Shown here piece after piece: positions 26,820 to 34,030 of a DNA stretch of 64,000 bases. The DNA is taken from NCBI RefSeq assembly GCF_000526515.1, contig NZ_JAGF01000001.1, positions 1,488,001 to 1,552,000 on the forward strand. The letters run 5' to 3'. Source of the DNA: Cellulomonas sp. KRMCY2 (lineage in GTDB: Bacteria > Actinomycetota > Actinomycetes > Actinomycetales > Cellulomonadaceae). Below the pieces are notes generated by a model. That model saw only the letters and a program-made list of their open reading frames with translations. It was not told the origin of the DNA and searched no databases. A program made the translations under genes and the position numbers. Numbering within the stretch: the first letter of the stretch is position 1; the number at the start of each line of letters is the position of its first letter.

Positions 26820-27836
26820 GTGACAGCGAGCCGGACCGTGACGATCCTGGACGTCGCACGCGAGGCGGGCGTGTCGGCGGCGACGGTCTCCCGGGTGCTC
26901 AACGGCTCGAGCACCGTCGATCCGGAACTGGCCCGCCGCGTCCGAGCGGCTGCCGCGGCGACCGCCTACGTGCCGAACAGCACCGGGCGTGCCCTGCGCC
27001 GGCAGGTGTCGGACACCTGGGCCGCGATCGTGACCGACGTGCAGAACCCGTTCTTCACGGCCATGGTCGCCGCGCTCGAGTCGGTCGCCGTGAAGCAGGG
27101 CTACTCGGTGATGCTCTGCAACTCCGACGAGCAGCTGGGCCGTGAGCGCACGTACCTCGAGGCGGCGGTCTCGCAGCGGATGGCGGGTGTCGTGGTGGCG
27201 GTGACCTCGGAGTCGGCCTCCGACCTCGGACCGATCAGGGCGGCACGGATCCCGACTGTCGTGGTCGACCGCCGTCTGCGGGACTACCTGGGCGACACGA
27301 TCCTGGTCGACAACGTCCGGGCCGGCGAGCTGGCCGCCGAGCACCTGATCCAGCACGGCTACCGCCGGATCGCCTGCATCGCCGGCCCGCCCGACGTGAG
27401 CACCACCGAGGACCGGCTCACCGGCTTCCGCGCGGCGCTCGAGCGTGCCGGGCACCCGATCCCCGACCGCTGGGTGTGCCGGGCCAACCTCCGGGCTGAG
27501 GGTGGCGAGGTGGCCATGCGGTCGTTGTTCAACCAGACCGAGCCGCCCGACGCCGTCTTCACCACGAACGGTCCGCTGACGGTCGGTGCATACCGCGCCA
27601 TCCAAGCGGTCGGCAGGTCCATCCCGGCAGACGTCGCGCTGCTCGGCGTCGACGACGACCAGTGGACCCGGATGGTCTCGCCGATGGTCAGTGTCATCCA
27701 GCAGCCGGTCGGCAAGATGGGTCGGCTCGCGGGGGAGCTGCTCCTGGCCCGGTCGCAGGGCGTCGCCTCCGAGCCGCAGCACATCGTCCTGCGCCCCGAG
27801 CTGCTCGTCCGGGCATCCACCGGCCCCCGCACCTGA
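26820..27836 (+). CDS. LacI-family repressor of the D-arabinan locus
   Basis: A 338-aa regulator. The N-terminal LacI helix-turn-helix is TILDVAREAGVSAATVSRVL, followed by the hinge helix region and a periplasmic-binding-protein-like effector domain (about 65-335). GTG at 26820 is chosen since it places the helix-turn-helix at the usual distance from the N-terminus. It lies just upstream of, and in the same direction as, two transcription units that both carry an AGTAATCGATTTCTCA element across the start of transcription. It is therefore the obvious candidate repressor. The inducer is probably D-arabinose, a phosphate of it, or an arabinan oligosaccharide (inference). Confidence 0.9.
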   Translation: MTASRTVTILDVAREAGVSAATVSRVLNGSSTVDPELARRVRAAAAATAYVPNSTGRALRRQVSDTWAAIVTDVQNPFFTAMVAALESVAVKQGYSVMLCNSDEQLGRERTYLEAAVSQRMAGVVVAVTSESASDLGPIRAARIPTVVVDRRLRDYLGDTILVDNVRAGELAAEHLIQHGYRRIACIAGPPDVSTTEDRLTGFRAALERAGHPIPDRWVCRANLRAEGGEVAMRSLFNQTEPPDAVFTTNGPLTVGAYRAIQAVGRSIPADVALLGVDDDQWTRMVSPMVSVIQQPVGKMGRLAGELLLARSQGVASEPQHIVLRPELLVRASTGPRT

Positions 27837-27875
27837 GGACCCCGGACCTGAGGACCCCGGACCTGAGGACCCCGC
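27831..27875. repeat. Triplicate 15-nt tandem repeat over the lacI stop
   Basis: Three copies of ACCTGAGGACCCCGG (the last ends in C) start inside the final codons of the regulator; the first copy supplies its TGA stop. Confidence 0.88.
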
Positions 27876-28077
27876 ACCTCTGCCCCGCCCCTCCTGGCGC
27901 CCGCGGTACCAGGTGCCCGAGCGCGGTACCCGGTGCCCGAGCCCGAGCGCGGGTCCGAACCCCGGCCCTTGCCCCGGCGACCGCCGACCCCACGGTGGCT
28001 TCGAGGTGGGCCACGAACGGGCAGACGTGGGCTACGCGCAGGGGTGGAGTCGCTCGGACCGTGTCTCAAGGGATTGC

Positions 28078-28106
28078 TTGACATCTCCGAGCTGGTTGCC
28101 TACGGT
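28078..28106 (+). promoter_or_regulatory. Sigma-70-type promoter of the D-arabinose catabolic operon
   Basis: TTGACA (28078-28083), a 17-nt spacer and TACGGT (28101-28106) form a near-consensus promoter. The operator begins three bases after the -10 box. Confidence 0.75.
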
Positions 28107-28108
28107 GC

Positions 28109-28125
28109 GAGTAATCGATTTCTCA
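28109..28125. promoter_or_regulatory. LacI-type operator 1
   Basis: The element AGTAATCGATTTCTCA (28110-28125) is identical over 16 nt to operator 2. It is centred on the CG of AATCGATT, the usual LacI-family core, and GAG/CTC flanks extend the palindrome. It covers the expected transcription start. Confidence 0.82.
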
Positions 28126-28152
28126 CCGCCGAGAGATCACAAGGAGACTCCG

Positions 28153-28563
28153 TTGTTGACCGGTATCCACCCCCTGCTCACCGGCACCCTGCTGCGTCAT
28201 CTGGACGCCATGGGGCACGGGGACGCCGTCCTGGTCGCCGATGCGCACTTCCCCGCCGAGCGGCTCGGTCGCCGGGTCGTGGACCTGCCCGGCGTGACCG
28301 CTCCGGAGCTGACGGCGGCGATCTGCACCGTCCTTCCGCTCGACAGCCCGTTGGCCGCCCGCCTCATGGCCACCGACGGTTCCGTCGACGCCGAGGCACT
28401 GGCCGGTGAGCTGCTCGCGGCCTGTGCGGCGCCTGCCGGCGGCTGGGATCACCTGGCCCGCGAGGACTTCTACGCCGCCGGGGCCGACGCCTTCGTCCTG
28501 GTCCGGACCGGTGAGGTACGTCCCTACGGCAACCTCCTGCTGCACAAGGGCCTCGTCCGATGA
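28153..28563 (+). CDS. fucU: RbsD/FucU-family sugar mutarotase, TTG start
   Basis: A 136-aa protein of the RbsD/FucU family, which interconverts anomers or ring forms of free sugars. The N-terminus (LTGIHPLLTGTLL), the MGHGD motif with the catalytic-type His22, ADAHFPAE and the C-terminal YGNLLLHKG all fit. No ATG or GTG exists at the right place. TTG at 28153, six bases after AAGGAG, gives the standard family N-terminus. It is first in the operon, followed by the SIS isomerase (ATGA overlap) and the kinase. In this setting it probably turns released D-arabinose into the ring form used by the kinase rather than acting on L-fucose. Confidence 0.85.
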   Translation: MLTGIHPLLTGTLLRHLDAMGHGDAVLVADAHFPAERLGRRVVDLPGVTAPELTAAICTVLPLDSPLAARLMATDGSVDAEALAGELLAACAAPAGGWDHLAREDFYAAGADAFVLVRTGEVRPYGNLLLHKGLVR

Positions 28564-29267
28564 CCAGCGCGGCGACCTCGCCGACCTACTCGACACGCAC
28601 AGGAGCCTCCGTGAGCCCACCGTTGTCCGACGCCGATCTCGCGCGGGGCCTCGAGGCGGCCTACGCCGCGATGGCGATCGAGTCCGAGGCCATCACGCGT
28701 ACCCGGGAGGCGGTGCGCGAGGCGCTGCCCGAGGCGATCCGCCTGATCAGCCAGGTTCGGGGCCGGGTCATCGTCTCGGGTCTCGGCAAGTCCGGGCACA
28801 TCGGCGCGAAGATGGCCGCGACGCTGGCCAGCACCGGCACGCCGGCTCAGTTCGTGCATGCGGCCGAGGCGCTGCACGGCGACTCCGGGATGGCCACCTC
28901 GCAGGACGCCGCGATCCTCATCTCCTACTCGGGGGAGACCGCGGAGGTCTGCCAGTTCGCACATATGCTCGCTGTCGGCCACGTCCCGGTCATCTCGATG
29001 ACGGGCCGACCGGGGTCCACGCTCGCACGGCGGTCGGACGTCCACCTGTCCATCGCCGTCGAGCGGGAGGCCGACCCGTTGAACCTGGCGCCCACGGCAT
29101 CCACGGCGAGCACCCTGGCGCTCGGCGACGCCCTGGCGGCGGCCCTCATGCAGATCTCGGGCTTCGGCCCGGCGGACTTCGCACTGCGACACCCCGGTGG
29201 CTCCCTCGGCGCTCAGCTCGCCGCCGAACCCCGGACCCGCACCGACGACGAGGCGGCACGGGCATGA
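28560..29267 (+). CDS. D-arabinose-5-phosphate isomerase-like SIS protein (KdsD/GutQ type, no CBS)
   Basis: Predicted to interconvert D-arabinose 5-phosphate and D-ribulose 5-phosphate. The 235-aa SIS domain shows the KdsD/GutQ signatures: GLGKSGHIGAKMAATLASTG (74-93), HGDSGM (106-111), SYSGETAE (122-129) and RHPGGSLG with the conserved His211. The two C-terminal CBS domains of most KdsD/GutQ proteins are absent. ATG 28560 overlaps the fucU stop by 4 nt; GTG 28611 would remove a poorly conserved leader. Actinobacteria of this kind make no Kdo-lipopolysaccharide, so a catabolic role with the adjacent kinase is the natural reading. Confidence 0.85.
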   Translation: MTSAATSPTYSTRTGASVSPPLSDADLARGLEAAYAAMAIESEAITRTREAVREALPEAIRLISQVRGRVIVSGLGKSGHIGAKMAATLASTGTPAQFVHAAEALHGDSGMATSQDAAILISYSGETAEVCQFAHMLAVGHVPVISMTGRPGSTLARRSDVHLSIAVEREADPLNLAPTASTASTLALGDALAAALMQISGFGPADFALRHPGGSLGAQLAAEPRTRTDDEAARA

Positions 29268-30316
29268 GCGGCGGGGTCTGCGTCGTCGGCTCGTTCATGA
29301 TGGACCTCGTGGCGAGCGCCCCACGGCGCCCGCTGCCGGGTGAGACGTTGGTCGGGACCGACTTCGGGACATACCTCGGCGGCAAAGGCTTCAACCAGGC
29401 GGTCGCGGCGGTGCGTGCCGGCGCGACGACGTACCTGGTCGGCCGGCTGGGCAGCGACGAGTTCGGCACCTCGTTCCGCGAGGCCATGCGCATCGAGAAC
29501 GTCCAGTTCGACGGGGTCGTGGTCGACGCCGAAGTGGGGACGGGAGTCGGTCTGCCGGTCGTCGAGCCCGACGGCCAGAACTCGATCATCATCGTTCCGC
29601 GGGCCAACCTGCGTGTCGACGTCCAGCAGATCGAGTCGGCCAGACAGACGCTGACCGATGCCGCGGTGCTGCTGCTCCAGCTCGAACTGCCGGTCGGTAC
29701 GGCTCTGGCCGCGGCCCGGACGGCGCACGGTGCGGGTACGGTCGTCGTGCTCAACCCGGCGCCGTCTGCTCCGCTGCCGGGCGCCCTGCTGGACCACGTC
29801 GACGTCGTCGTGCCCAACGAGGTCGAGCTGCTCGACCTGGCCGGACTGCCGGGGGCCGACGTAGGACGGGCCGCGATGGCCCTGCACCGGCAATGGGGCA
29901 CCGACGTCGTCGTGACCCTCGGCTCGCGCGGAGTGCTGGTCCTGACCGGCGGCGACGAGCCGCGACACGTGCCGGCCCATCACGTGACGGCCCTCGACAC
30001 CGTCGGCGCAGGCGACACCTTCTGCGGCTACCTCGGCGCAGGCCTGGCGGACGGGCGTCCACTGCTCGATGCCGTCGTCACCGCCAACGCGGCCGCGGCG
30101 ATCGCCGTGACGCGGCGGGGCGGGGCCGAGGCGGCTCCCCGTCGGCACGAGGTCCAGGCCTTCCTCGAGGTGACCTGGCGCCGGGTCGACGGGCGGCTCC
30201 CGGTCGCGGACGGAGGCGGCTCCGACGCCTACGGCACTGCCGCGACGGGTCACGGTTCGGTCCCGACGGGTCACAGTTCGGCAACGTCCTTGACGATCGA
30301 CCATCAGCGCCTCTAG
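29264..30316 (+). CDS. Ribokinase-family (PfkB) sugar kinase, candidate D-arabinose 5-kinase
   Basis: A 350-aa PfkB kinase closest in pattern to ribokinase. It has the sugar-binding GGKGFNQA (39-46), the VVPNEVELLDLAG block and the catalytic anion-hole motif GAGD with Asp251 (248-251). The last 35 residues are a low-complexity tail, partly coded by a 21-nt repeat (GACGGGTCAC- units at about 30244 and 30265). ATG 29264 overlaps the isomerase stop by 4 nt. Ribokinases phosphorylate O5 of a furanose. Paired with a D-arabinose-5-phosphate isomerase and D-arabinan hydrolases, D-arabinose is the likely substrate; D-ribose cannot be excluded from sequence. Confidence 0.9.
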   Translation: MSGGVCVVGSFMMDLVASAPRRPLPGETLVGTDFGTYLGGKGFNQAVAAVRAGATTYLVGRLGSDEFGTSFREAMRIENVQFDGVVVDAEVGTGVGLPVVEPDGQNSIIIVPRANLRVDVQQIESARQTLTDAAVLLLQLELPVGTALAAARTAHGAGTVVVLNPAPSAPLPGALLDHVDVVVPNEVELLDLAGLPGADVGRAAMALHRQWGTDVVVTLGSRGVLVLTGGDEPRHVPAHHVTALDTVGAGDTFCGYLGAGLADGRPLLDAVVTANAAAAIAVTRRGGAEAAPRRHEVQAFLEVTWRRVDGRLPVADGGGSDAYGTAATGHGSVPTGHSSATSLTIDHQRL

Positions 30317-30319
30317 CGT
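30290..30319 (+). promoter_or_regulatory. Promoter of the D-arabinan hydrolase/transport operon
   Basis: TTGACG (30290-30295), an 18-nt spacer and TAGCGT (30314-30319) lie in the 3' end of the kinase gene. The second operator begins two bases after the -10 box. Confidence 0.65.
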
Positions 30320-30320
30320 C

Positions 30321-30336
30321 AGTAATCGATTTCTCA
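30321..30336. promoter_or_regulatory. LacI-type operator 2
   Basis: AGTAATCGATTTCTCA is an exact copy of the core of operator 1 and sits in the same position relative to its -10 box. It is followed by the AGGAGGAAG ribosome site of the GH172 gene. Confidence 0.82.
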
Positions 30337-30351
30337 ACGAGGAGGAAGACC

Positions 30352-31434
30352 ATGGCATCCGGCTACGGAAGCTTCGGGAGCAGCCTGCGGGACCTGCCAC
30401 GCCTGCGCGACCACCGTCGCCTGCGCGAGTCCAGCTGGGACCGCGCGGGCGGGAACGCCGACTTCGTCACGGTCCACCCCGGCGAGACGATCACCCTGGC
30501 GGACATCCGGGGGGCCGGCTCCGTCAACCACATCTGGATGACCGTCGCGTCGATGACCGGTGGTCAACCCGAGAGCCGCGACAACGACTACCTGCGCAAG
30601 CTGGTGCTCCGGATCTTCTGGGACGGAGCCGACCAGCCCAGCGTGCTCGTCCCGCTCGGTGACTTCTTCGGGGTCGGCCACGCGCGCAGCACGAACTTCG
30701 CCTCCGCGCCGCTGCAGATGAGCCCCCAGGACGGCAAGGGCTTCAACTCCTTCTTCCACATGCCCTTCGCCGCCGGGGCGCGCTTCGAGCTGACCAGCGA
30801 GTGCGTCGAGGAGGACATGCGCTTCTACTTCTACATCGACTACGACGCCTTCCCCGCGCTCGAGGACGGGCTCGGCCGGTTCCACGCCTCGTGGAACCGC
30901 CAGGTCCCGACCGACGGCATCCCGCAGGGGGCGGAGACGAACCCCGAGTACCTCTTCGGCGGCCTCAACCTCGACGGGGCCGGCAACTACACCATCCTCG
31001 AGACCCAGGGCCGGGGCCACTACGTCGGCTGCGTGCTGAACATCACCAACCTTCGCGAGACCGCCGACTGGAACTGGTACGGCGAGGGCGACGACATGAT
31101 CTTCGTCGACGGCGAGGCCTTCCCGCCGAGTCTGCACGGGACCGGGACCGAGGACTACTTCAACACCGCGTGGTGCCCGAGCGAGAGCTACCACGCCCCG
31201 TACCACGGCATCACGTTGCCAGGCGGCCCCAACTGGAGCGGTCAGATCTCCACCTACCGCTTCCACATCGAGGACCCGGTCACGTTCACCACCTCGATCC
31301 GGGTGTCGATCGAGCACGGTCACGCCAACAAGCGCAACGACGACCTGTCGTCGGTCGCGTACTGGTACCAGGAGACCCCCGCCGCCGGCCTGACGCTGCT
31401 TCCCGCAGCCCAGCGCCTACCGAGGCTGGGATGA
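30352..31434 (+). CDS. GH172 (DUF2961) glycosidase, candidate exo-alpha-D-arabinofuranosidase
   Basis: A 360-aa DUF2961 protein. This family is GH172, which includes exo-alpha-D-arabinofuranosidases active on mycobacterial arabinan and difructose-anhydride enzymes. Conserved features are GSVNHIWMTV (56-65), PLGDFFGVGHA (101-111), an N-G-F-F-x-M-P-type stretch at 131-138, and the acidic block HGTGTEDYFNTAW (262-274) whose Glu267 is a likely catalytic residue. There is no signal peptide, so it acts in the cytoplasm on imported oligosaccharides. ATG 30352 follows a perfect AGGAGG site. It is coupled by ATGA to the GH183 gene. Fructan activity is the main alternative, but the neighbouring GH183 and GH116 genes favour D-arabinan. 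Confidence 0.88.
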   Translation: MASGYGSFGSSLRDLPRLRDHRRLRESSWDRAGGNADFVTVHPGETITLADIRGAGSVNHIWMTVASMTGGQPESRDNDYLRKLVLRIFWDGADQPSVLVPLGDFFGVGHARSTNFASAPLQMSPQDGKGFNSFFHMPFAAGARFELTSECVEEDMRFYFYIDYDAFPALEDGLGRFHASWNRQVPTDGIPQGAETNPEYLFGGLNLDGAGNYTILETQGRGHYVGCVLNITNLRETADWNWYGEGDDMIFVDGEAFPPSLHGTGTEDYFNTAWCPSESYHAPYHGITLPGGPNWSGQISTYRFHIEDPVTFTTSIRVSIEHGHANKRNDDLSSVAYWYQETPAAGLTLLPAAQRLPRLG

Positions 31435-32564
31435 GGCGCGCGCTCATGGTGATCGGAGCCACCGCGGCAGCCGCGGCACTGGGCGCCTGCTCGCAGGCGG
31501 GTACCGGCGACGTCGACACCGACCAGAACAAGCCGTTCGTCCTGACCGGTGTCAGCAACCTCACTGAGGTCGCTCAGCTCACGGGTCCCGGCTCGGCGTT
31601 GAACGACACCGACGCCGTGGGGGTGGCCGGCACGGACCTCGGCTCGATGTTCAACGTCGGCGACCGGACCTACTTTGTCTTCGGGGACACGTTCGGCACC
31701 CGCGACCCGGACTCGTACGGCGGGCAGGGCGGCAACTGGCGCTCCAACGTCCTCGCGCACACGACCGACGACGACCCGACCGACGGCATCACCTTCGACG
31801 GCTGGATCGTAGACGACATCGGCCTGGCCCTCGAAGCCGTCCCCGGCCTGCACGAGGCCGACGGGACCGGTGAGGTCACCAAGATCCCCACGGGCGGGTT
31901 CGCCGTCGGGGACACGATGTACCTCGCGTTCATGTCCGTGCACCACTGGGGCGACCCGGGACAGTGGGACGCCAACTACTCGTCGCTGGCCAGGAGCGTC
32001 GACGGCGGTCAGACGTGGCAGGTGCTCGACGACGTCCGCTGGCCGGGGGACTCGAACTTCGTCCAGGTGACCACCGCCGAGGTCCGCGAGTCCGGCGAGG
32101 ACGTCCTCTACTTCTGGTCCATCCCCGCCGGCAGGTTCGGCGGGGTCCAGCTGATGAAGGTGCCGGCCGACACCGCGTCGGTCGAGGACCTCGGCGCGTA
32201 CCGGTACTTCACCGGGACGGCCGACGACGGGACGCCGCAGTGGTCCTCGGCGATCGACGAGGCGGCCACCGTCGTCGACGGCACGGTGGGCGAGCTCTCC
32301 GTGATGTACAGCGACCATCTCGAACGCTGGCTCATGACCTACTCCACCGGCGGTGATGCGGTCATCGCGGAGGGCATCACCCCGTGGGGCCCGTGGTCGG
32401 AGCCGCACGTCATCACGACCCAGGCCGAGCACCCGGGCCTGTACGCCCCCTACCTCAACCCCCGGTACGTCGCCGATGACGGTCGAACCGTCTACTTCTC
32501 GATGTCCCTCTGGGGTCCCTACAACGTCTTCTGGTTCAGCGTCGATCTCGACGCAGACTTCTGA
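31431..32564 (+). CDS. DUF4185/GH183 lipoprotein, candidate endo-D-arabinanase
   Basis: A 377-aa lipoprotein: Arg-Arg, a hydrophobic stretch and lipobox LGAC with Cys20. The mature part is a DUF4185 beta-propeller with GTDLGSMF (67-74), YFVFGDTFG (81-89), NWRSNVLAHT (102-111), SSLARSVDGGQTWQ and LYAPYLNPRY. DUF4185 is the founding domain of GH183, endo-acting D-arabinanases that cut the alpha-D-arabinan of arabinogalactan and lipoarabinomannan. As the only exported hydrolase of the locus it should produce the oligosaccharides taken up by the following ABC importer. The start overlaps the GH172 stop as ATGA. Family assignment is by motif pattern; cleavage specificity is inferred. Confidence 0.87.
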   Translation: MRRALMVIGATAAAAALGACSQAGTGDVDTDQNKPFVLTGVSNLTEVAQLTGPGSALNDTDAVGVAGTDLGSMFNVGDRTYFVFGDTFGTRDPDSYGGQGGNWRSNVLAHTTDDDPTDGITFDGWIVDDIGLALEAVPGLHEADGTGEVTKIPTGGFAVGDTMYLAFMSVHHWGDPGQWDANYSSLARSVDGGQTWQVLDDVRWPGDSNFVQVTTAEVRESGEDVLYFWSIPAGRFGGVQLMKVPADTASVEDLGAYRYFTGTADDGTPQWSSAIDEAATVVDGTVGELSVMYSDHLERWLMTYSTGGDAVIAEGITPWGPWSEPHVITTQAEHPGLYAPYLNPRYVADDGRTVYFSMSLWGPYNVFWFSVDLDADF

Positions 32565-32610
32565 GTCACCCCACCGGCTCGTCAGCGAGTCATCATCTAG
32601 GAGGATGGGC

Positions 32611-33966
32611 ATGCGCTCCACACGAATGCGATTCGTCGGCATCGGTGCCGTCGTCGCGACCGGGCTGCTCCTGGCAGCCTGCAGCGGTACCCCTGCCGGG
32701 CCGAGCGATTCGGACGACGGCGAGACCTCGAGCGAGGCGACCGCGTCGGGCGCGACCGAGGTGACGGTCTGGCAGCAGTCGTTCACCGACGAGGAGAACG
32801 CCTGGTACAAGGACGTCGTCGACGGGTACAACGCCTCGCAGAACGACGTCGTCGTCAAGCTCCAGGTCGTCCCCGGTGACGCGTGGGAGCAGCGGATGAC
32901 CGCGGCCCAGGCGGCCGGCAACGCCCCGGACGTCTATACGGCCAACTACGGCGACATCGCGGACGCCGCCCGCACCTCGCAGATCGCCTCGCTCACCGAC
33001 CTCATCAGCGACGCCGCATGGGACGACCTCCAGGAGAACGTCCGTGACTTCGTCACGGTCGACGGCGAGGAGTACGCCTACCCGATCCTCGTCGAGCCGT
33101 CCGCGGTCCTCTACTACCGGACCGACCTCTTCGAGGCCGCCGGCATCGATGGCCCGCCCACGACGTGGGAGGAGCTCATCGCGGATGCGGAGAAGCTCTC
33201 GACGCCGGAGGTCTTCGGCGTCCGGCTCGCGCAGAACGCGACAGACATGGCGTGGTCGACGTGGGGCTACCAGCTCAACGCCGCCGGGCAGTACCCGGTC
33301 AGCGCCGACTGGTCCGAGGCGTCCGCGACCGAGGCCTACGCGCCCCTGCTCCAGGCCTTCCAGGATCTCTTCGCGTCGGGTGCGCTGCCCCCGGCCGACA
33401 GCGTGGGCTACGCCGACGCGACGACCTTCATCGACGGCAAGTACGCGATGATGGCGAACGGCTCGTGGGCCGCGAGCCAGATCCTCGCGAGTGACTCCGG
33501 GATCGCGGAGAACGTCGCCGTCGCGGCGATGCCGTCTTTCGACGGCGAGGCCGGGAGGACGACGGCCACCCTCGGTGGCTGGACGCTCGTCGTCGACGCC
33601 AAGTCGGACGCCCCAGCGGACGCCGCCGCCTTCATCGAGTGGGCGCTCGGCGGTGACCCGGAGAACGTCATCTCGTTCTTCGAGGCGACGGCGTTCTCCA
33701 AGGTGACCGCTCGGGTCTCCGTCGGCGAGGCGATCAATGCGGTCCCCGACATCGACTCGATCAACCCGTGGAACGCCACGATCCAGTCCGACATCGTCCC
33801 TTTCGCGCAGGCCGAACCCACCTACCCGTGGAACATCAGCCTCGCGATGGGTGAGGCGATCGAGGCCGCCATGCAGGGCACCCCGGTCGCGGAGGCCCTG
33901 GCCGCGGCCGATGCGAAGATCCAGACCGAGATCGAGAACTCCGGCCTCGCCGGAATGGGCTCCTGA
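32611..33966 (+). CDS. Sugar ABC transporter substrate-binding lipoprotein
   Basis: A 451-aa family-1 (MalE-like) solute-binding protein with lipobox LAAC (Cys24) and a Ser/Thr/acidic linker. A sugar-binding fold follows (EVTVWQQSF at the start, DGKYAMMANGSW and GGWTLVV later). ATG 32611 is six bases after AGGAGG; the ATG two codons earlier is too close. It is predicted to capture the oligosaccharides released by the GH183 lipoprotein. It is followed by a very strong hairpin before the permease genes. The ligand is inferred from the operon only. Confidence 0.94.
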   Translation: MRSTRMRFVGIGAVVATGLLLAACSGTPAGPSDSDDGETSSEATASGATEVTVWQQSFTDEENAWYKDVVDGYNASQNDVVVKLQVVPGDAWEQRMTAAQAAGNAPDVYTANYGDIADAARTSQIASLTDLISDAAWDDLQENVRDFVTVDGEEYAYPILVEPSAVLYYRTDLFEAAGIDGPPTTWEELIADAEKLSTPEVFGVRLAQNATDMAWSTWGYQLNAAGQYPVSADWSEASATEAYAPLLQAFQDLFASGALPPADSVGYADATTFIDGKYAMMANGSWAASQILASDSGIAENVAVAAMPSFDGEAGRTTATLGGWTLVVDAKSDAPADAAAFIEWALGGDPENVISFFEATAFSKVTARVSVGEAINAVPDIDSINPWNATIQSDIVPFAQAEPTYPWNISLAMGEAIEAAMQGTPVAEALAAADAKIQTEIENSGLAGMGS

Positions 33967-33972
33967 TCCGAC

Positions 33973-34009
33973 CCGGTGGCGGGTGCGCAGCGCGCGCGCC
34001 CGCCACCGG
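33973..34009 (+). promoter_or_regulatory. 11-bp GC hairpin between binding protein and permeases
   Basis: CCGGTGGCGGG (33973-33983) pairs perfectly with CCCGCCACCGG (33999-34009). The 15-nt loop can fold on itself (GCGC/GCGC). It starts six bases after the binding-protein stop and has no T-tract. Such intercistronic stems often stabilise the upstream mRNA and reduce read-through, giving excess binding protein over permease. Confidence 0.7.
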
Positions 34010-34030
34010 CCCTGCGTCGAAGGCGAAGTG

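Larger units (their letters stand above)
27837..28152. other. Non-coding leader between lacI-type gene and the D-arabinose operon
   Basis: 316 bp without a credible gene. It begins with the 15-nt triplicate repeat. A second repeat pair (GGTACC- and GGTACCC-containing, about 27904-27945) follows, then an uncharacterised GC-rich stretch. The promoter and operator of the fucU operon occupy the last 80 bp. Confidence 0.75.

Noticed and set aside
27904-27945. GGTACC-containing repeat pair as a regulatory operator
   Set aside because: The two copies are imperfect, far upstream of the promoter and not shared with the second operator-controlled unit.
28153-28563. FucU read as L-fucose catabolism
   Set aside because: No fucose isomerase, kinase or aldolase is near; neighbours are a ribokinase-type kinase and an A5P isomerase-type protein.
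28560-29267. SIS protein as Kdo biosynthesis enzyme or RpiR-type regulator
   Set aside because: No Kdo or LPS genes are expected in this lineage, and there is no helix-turn-helix domain; the motifs match the A5P isomerase catalytic core.
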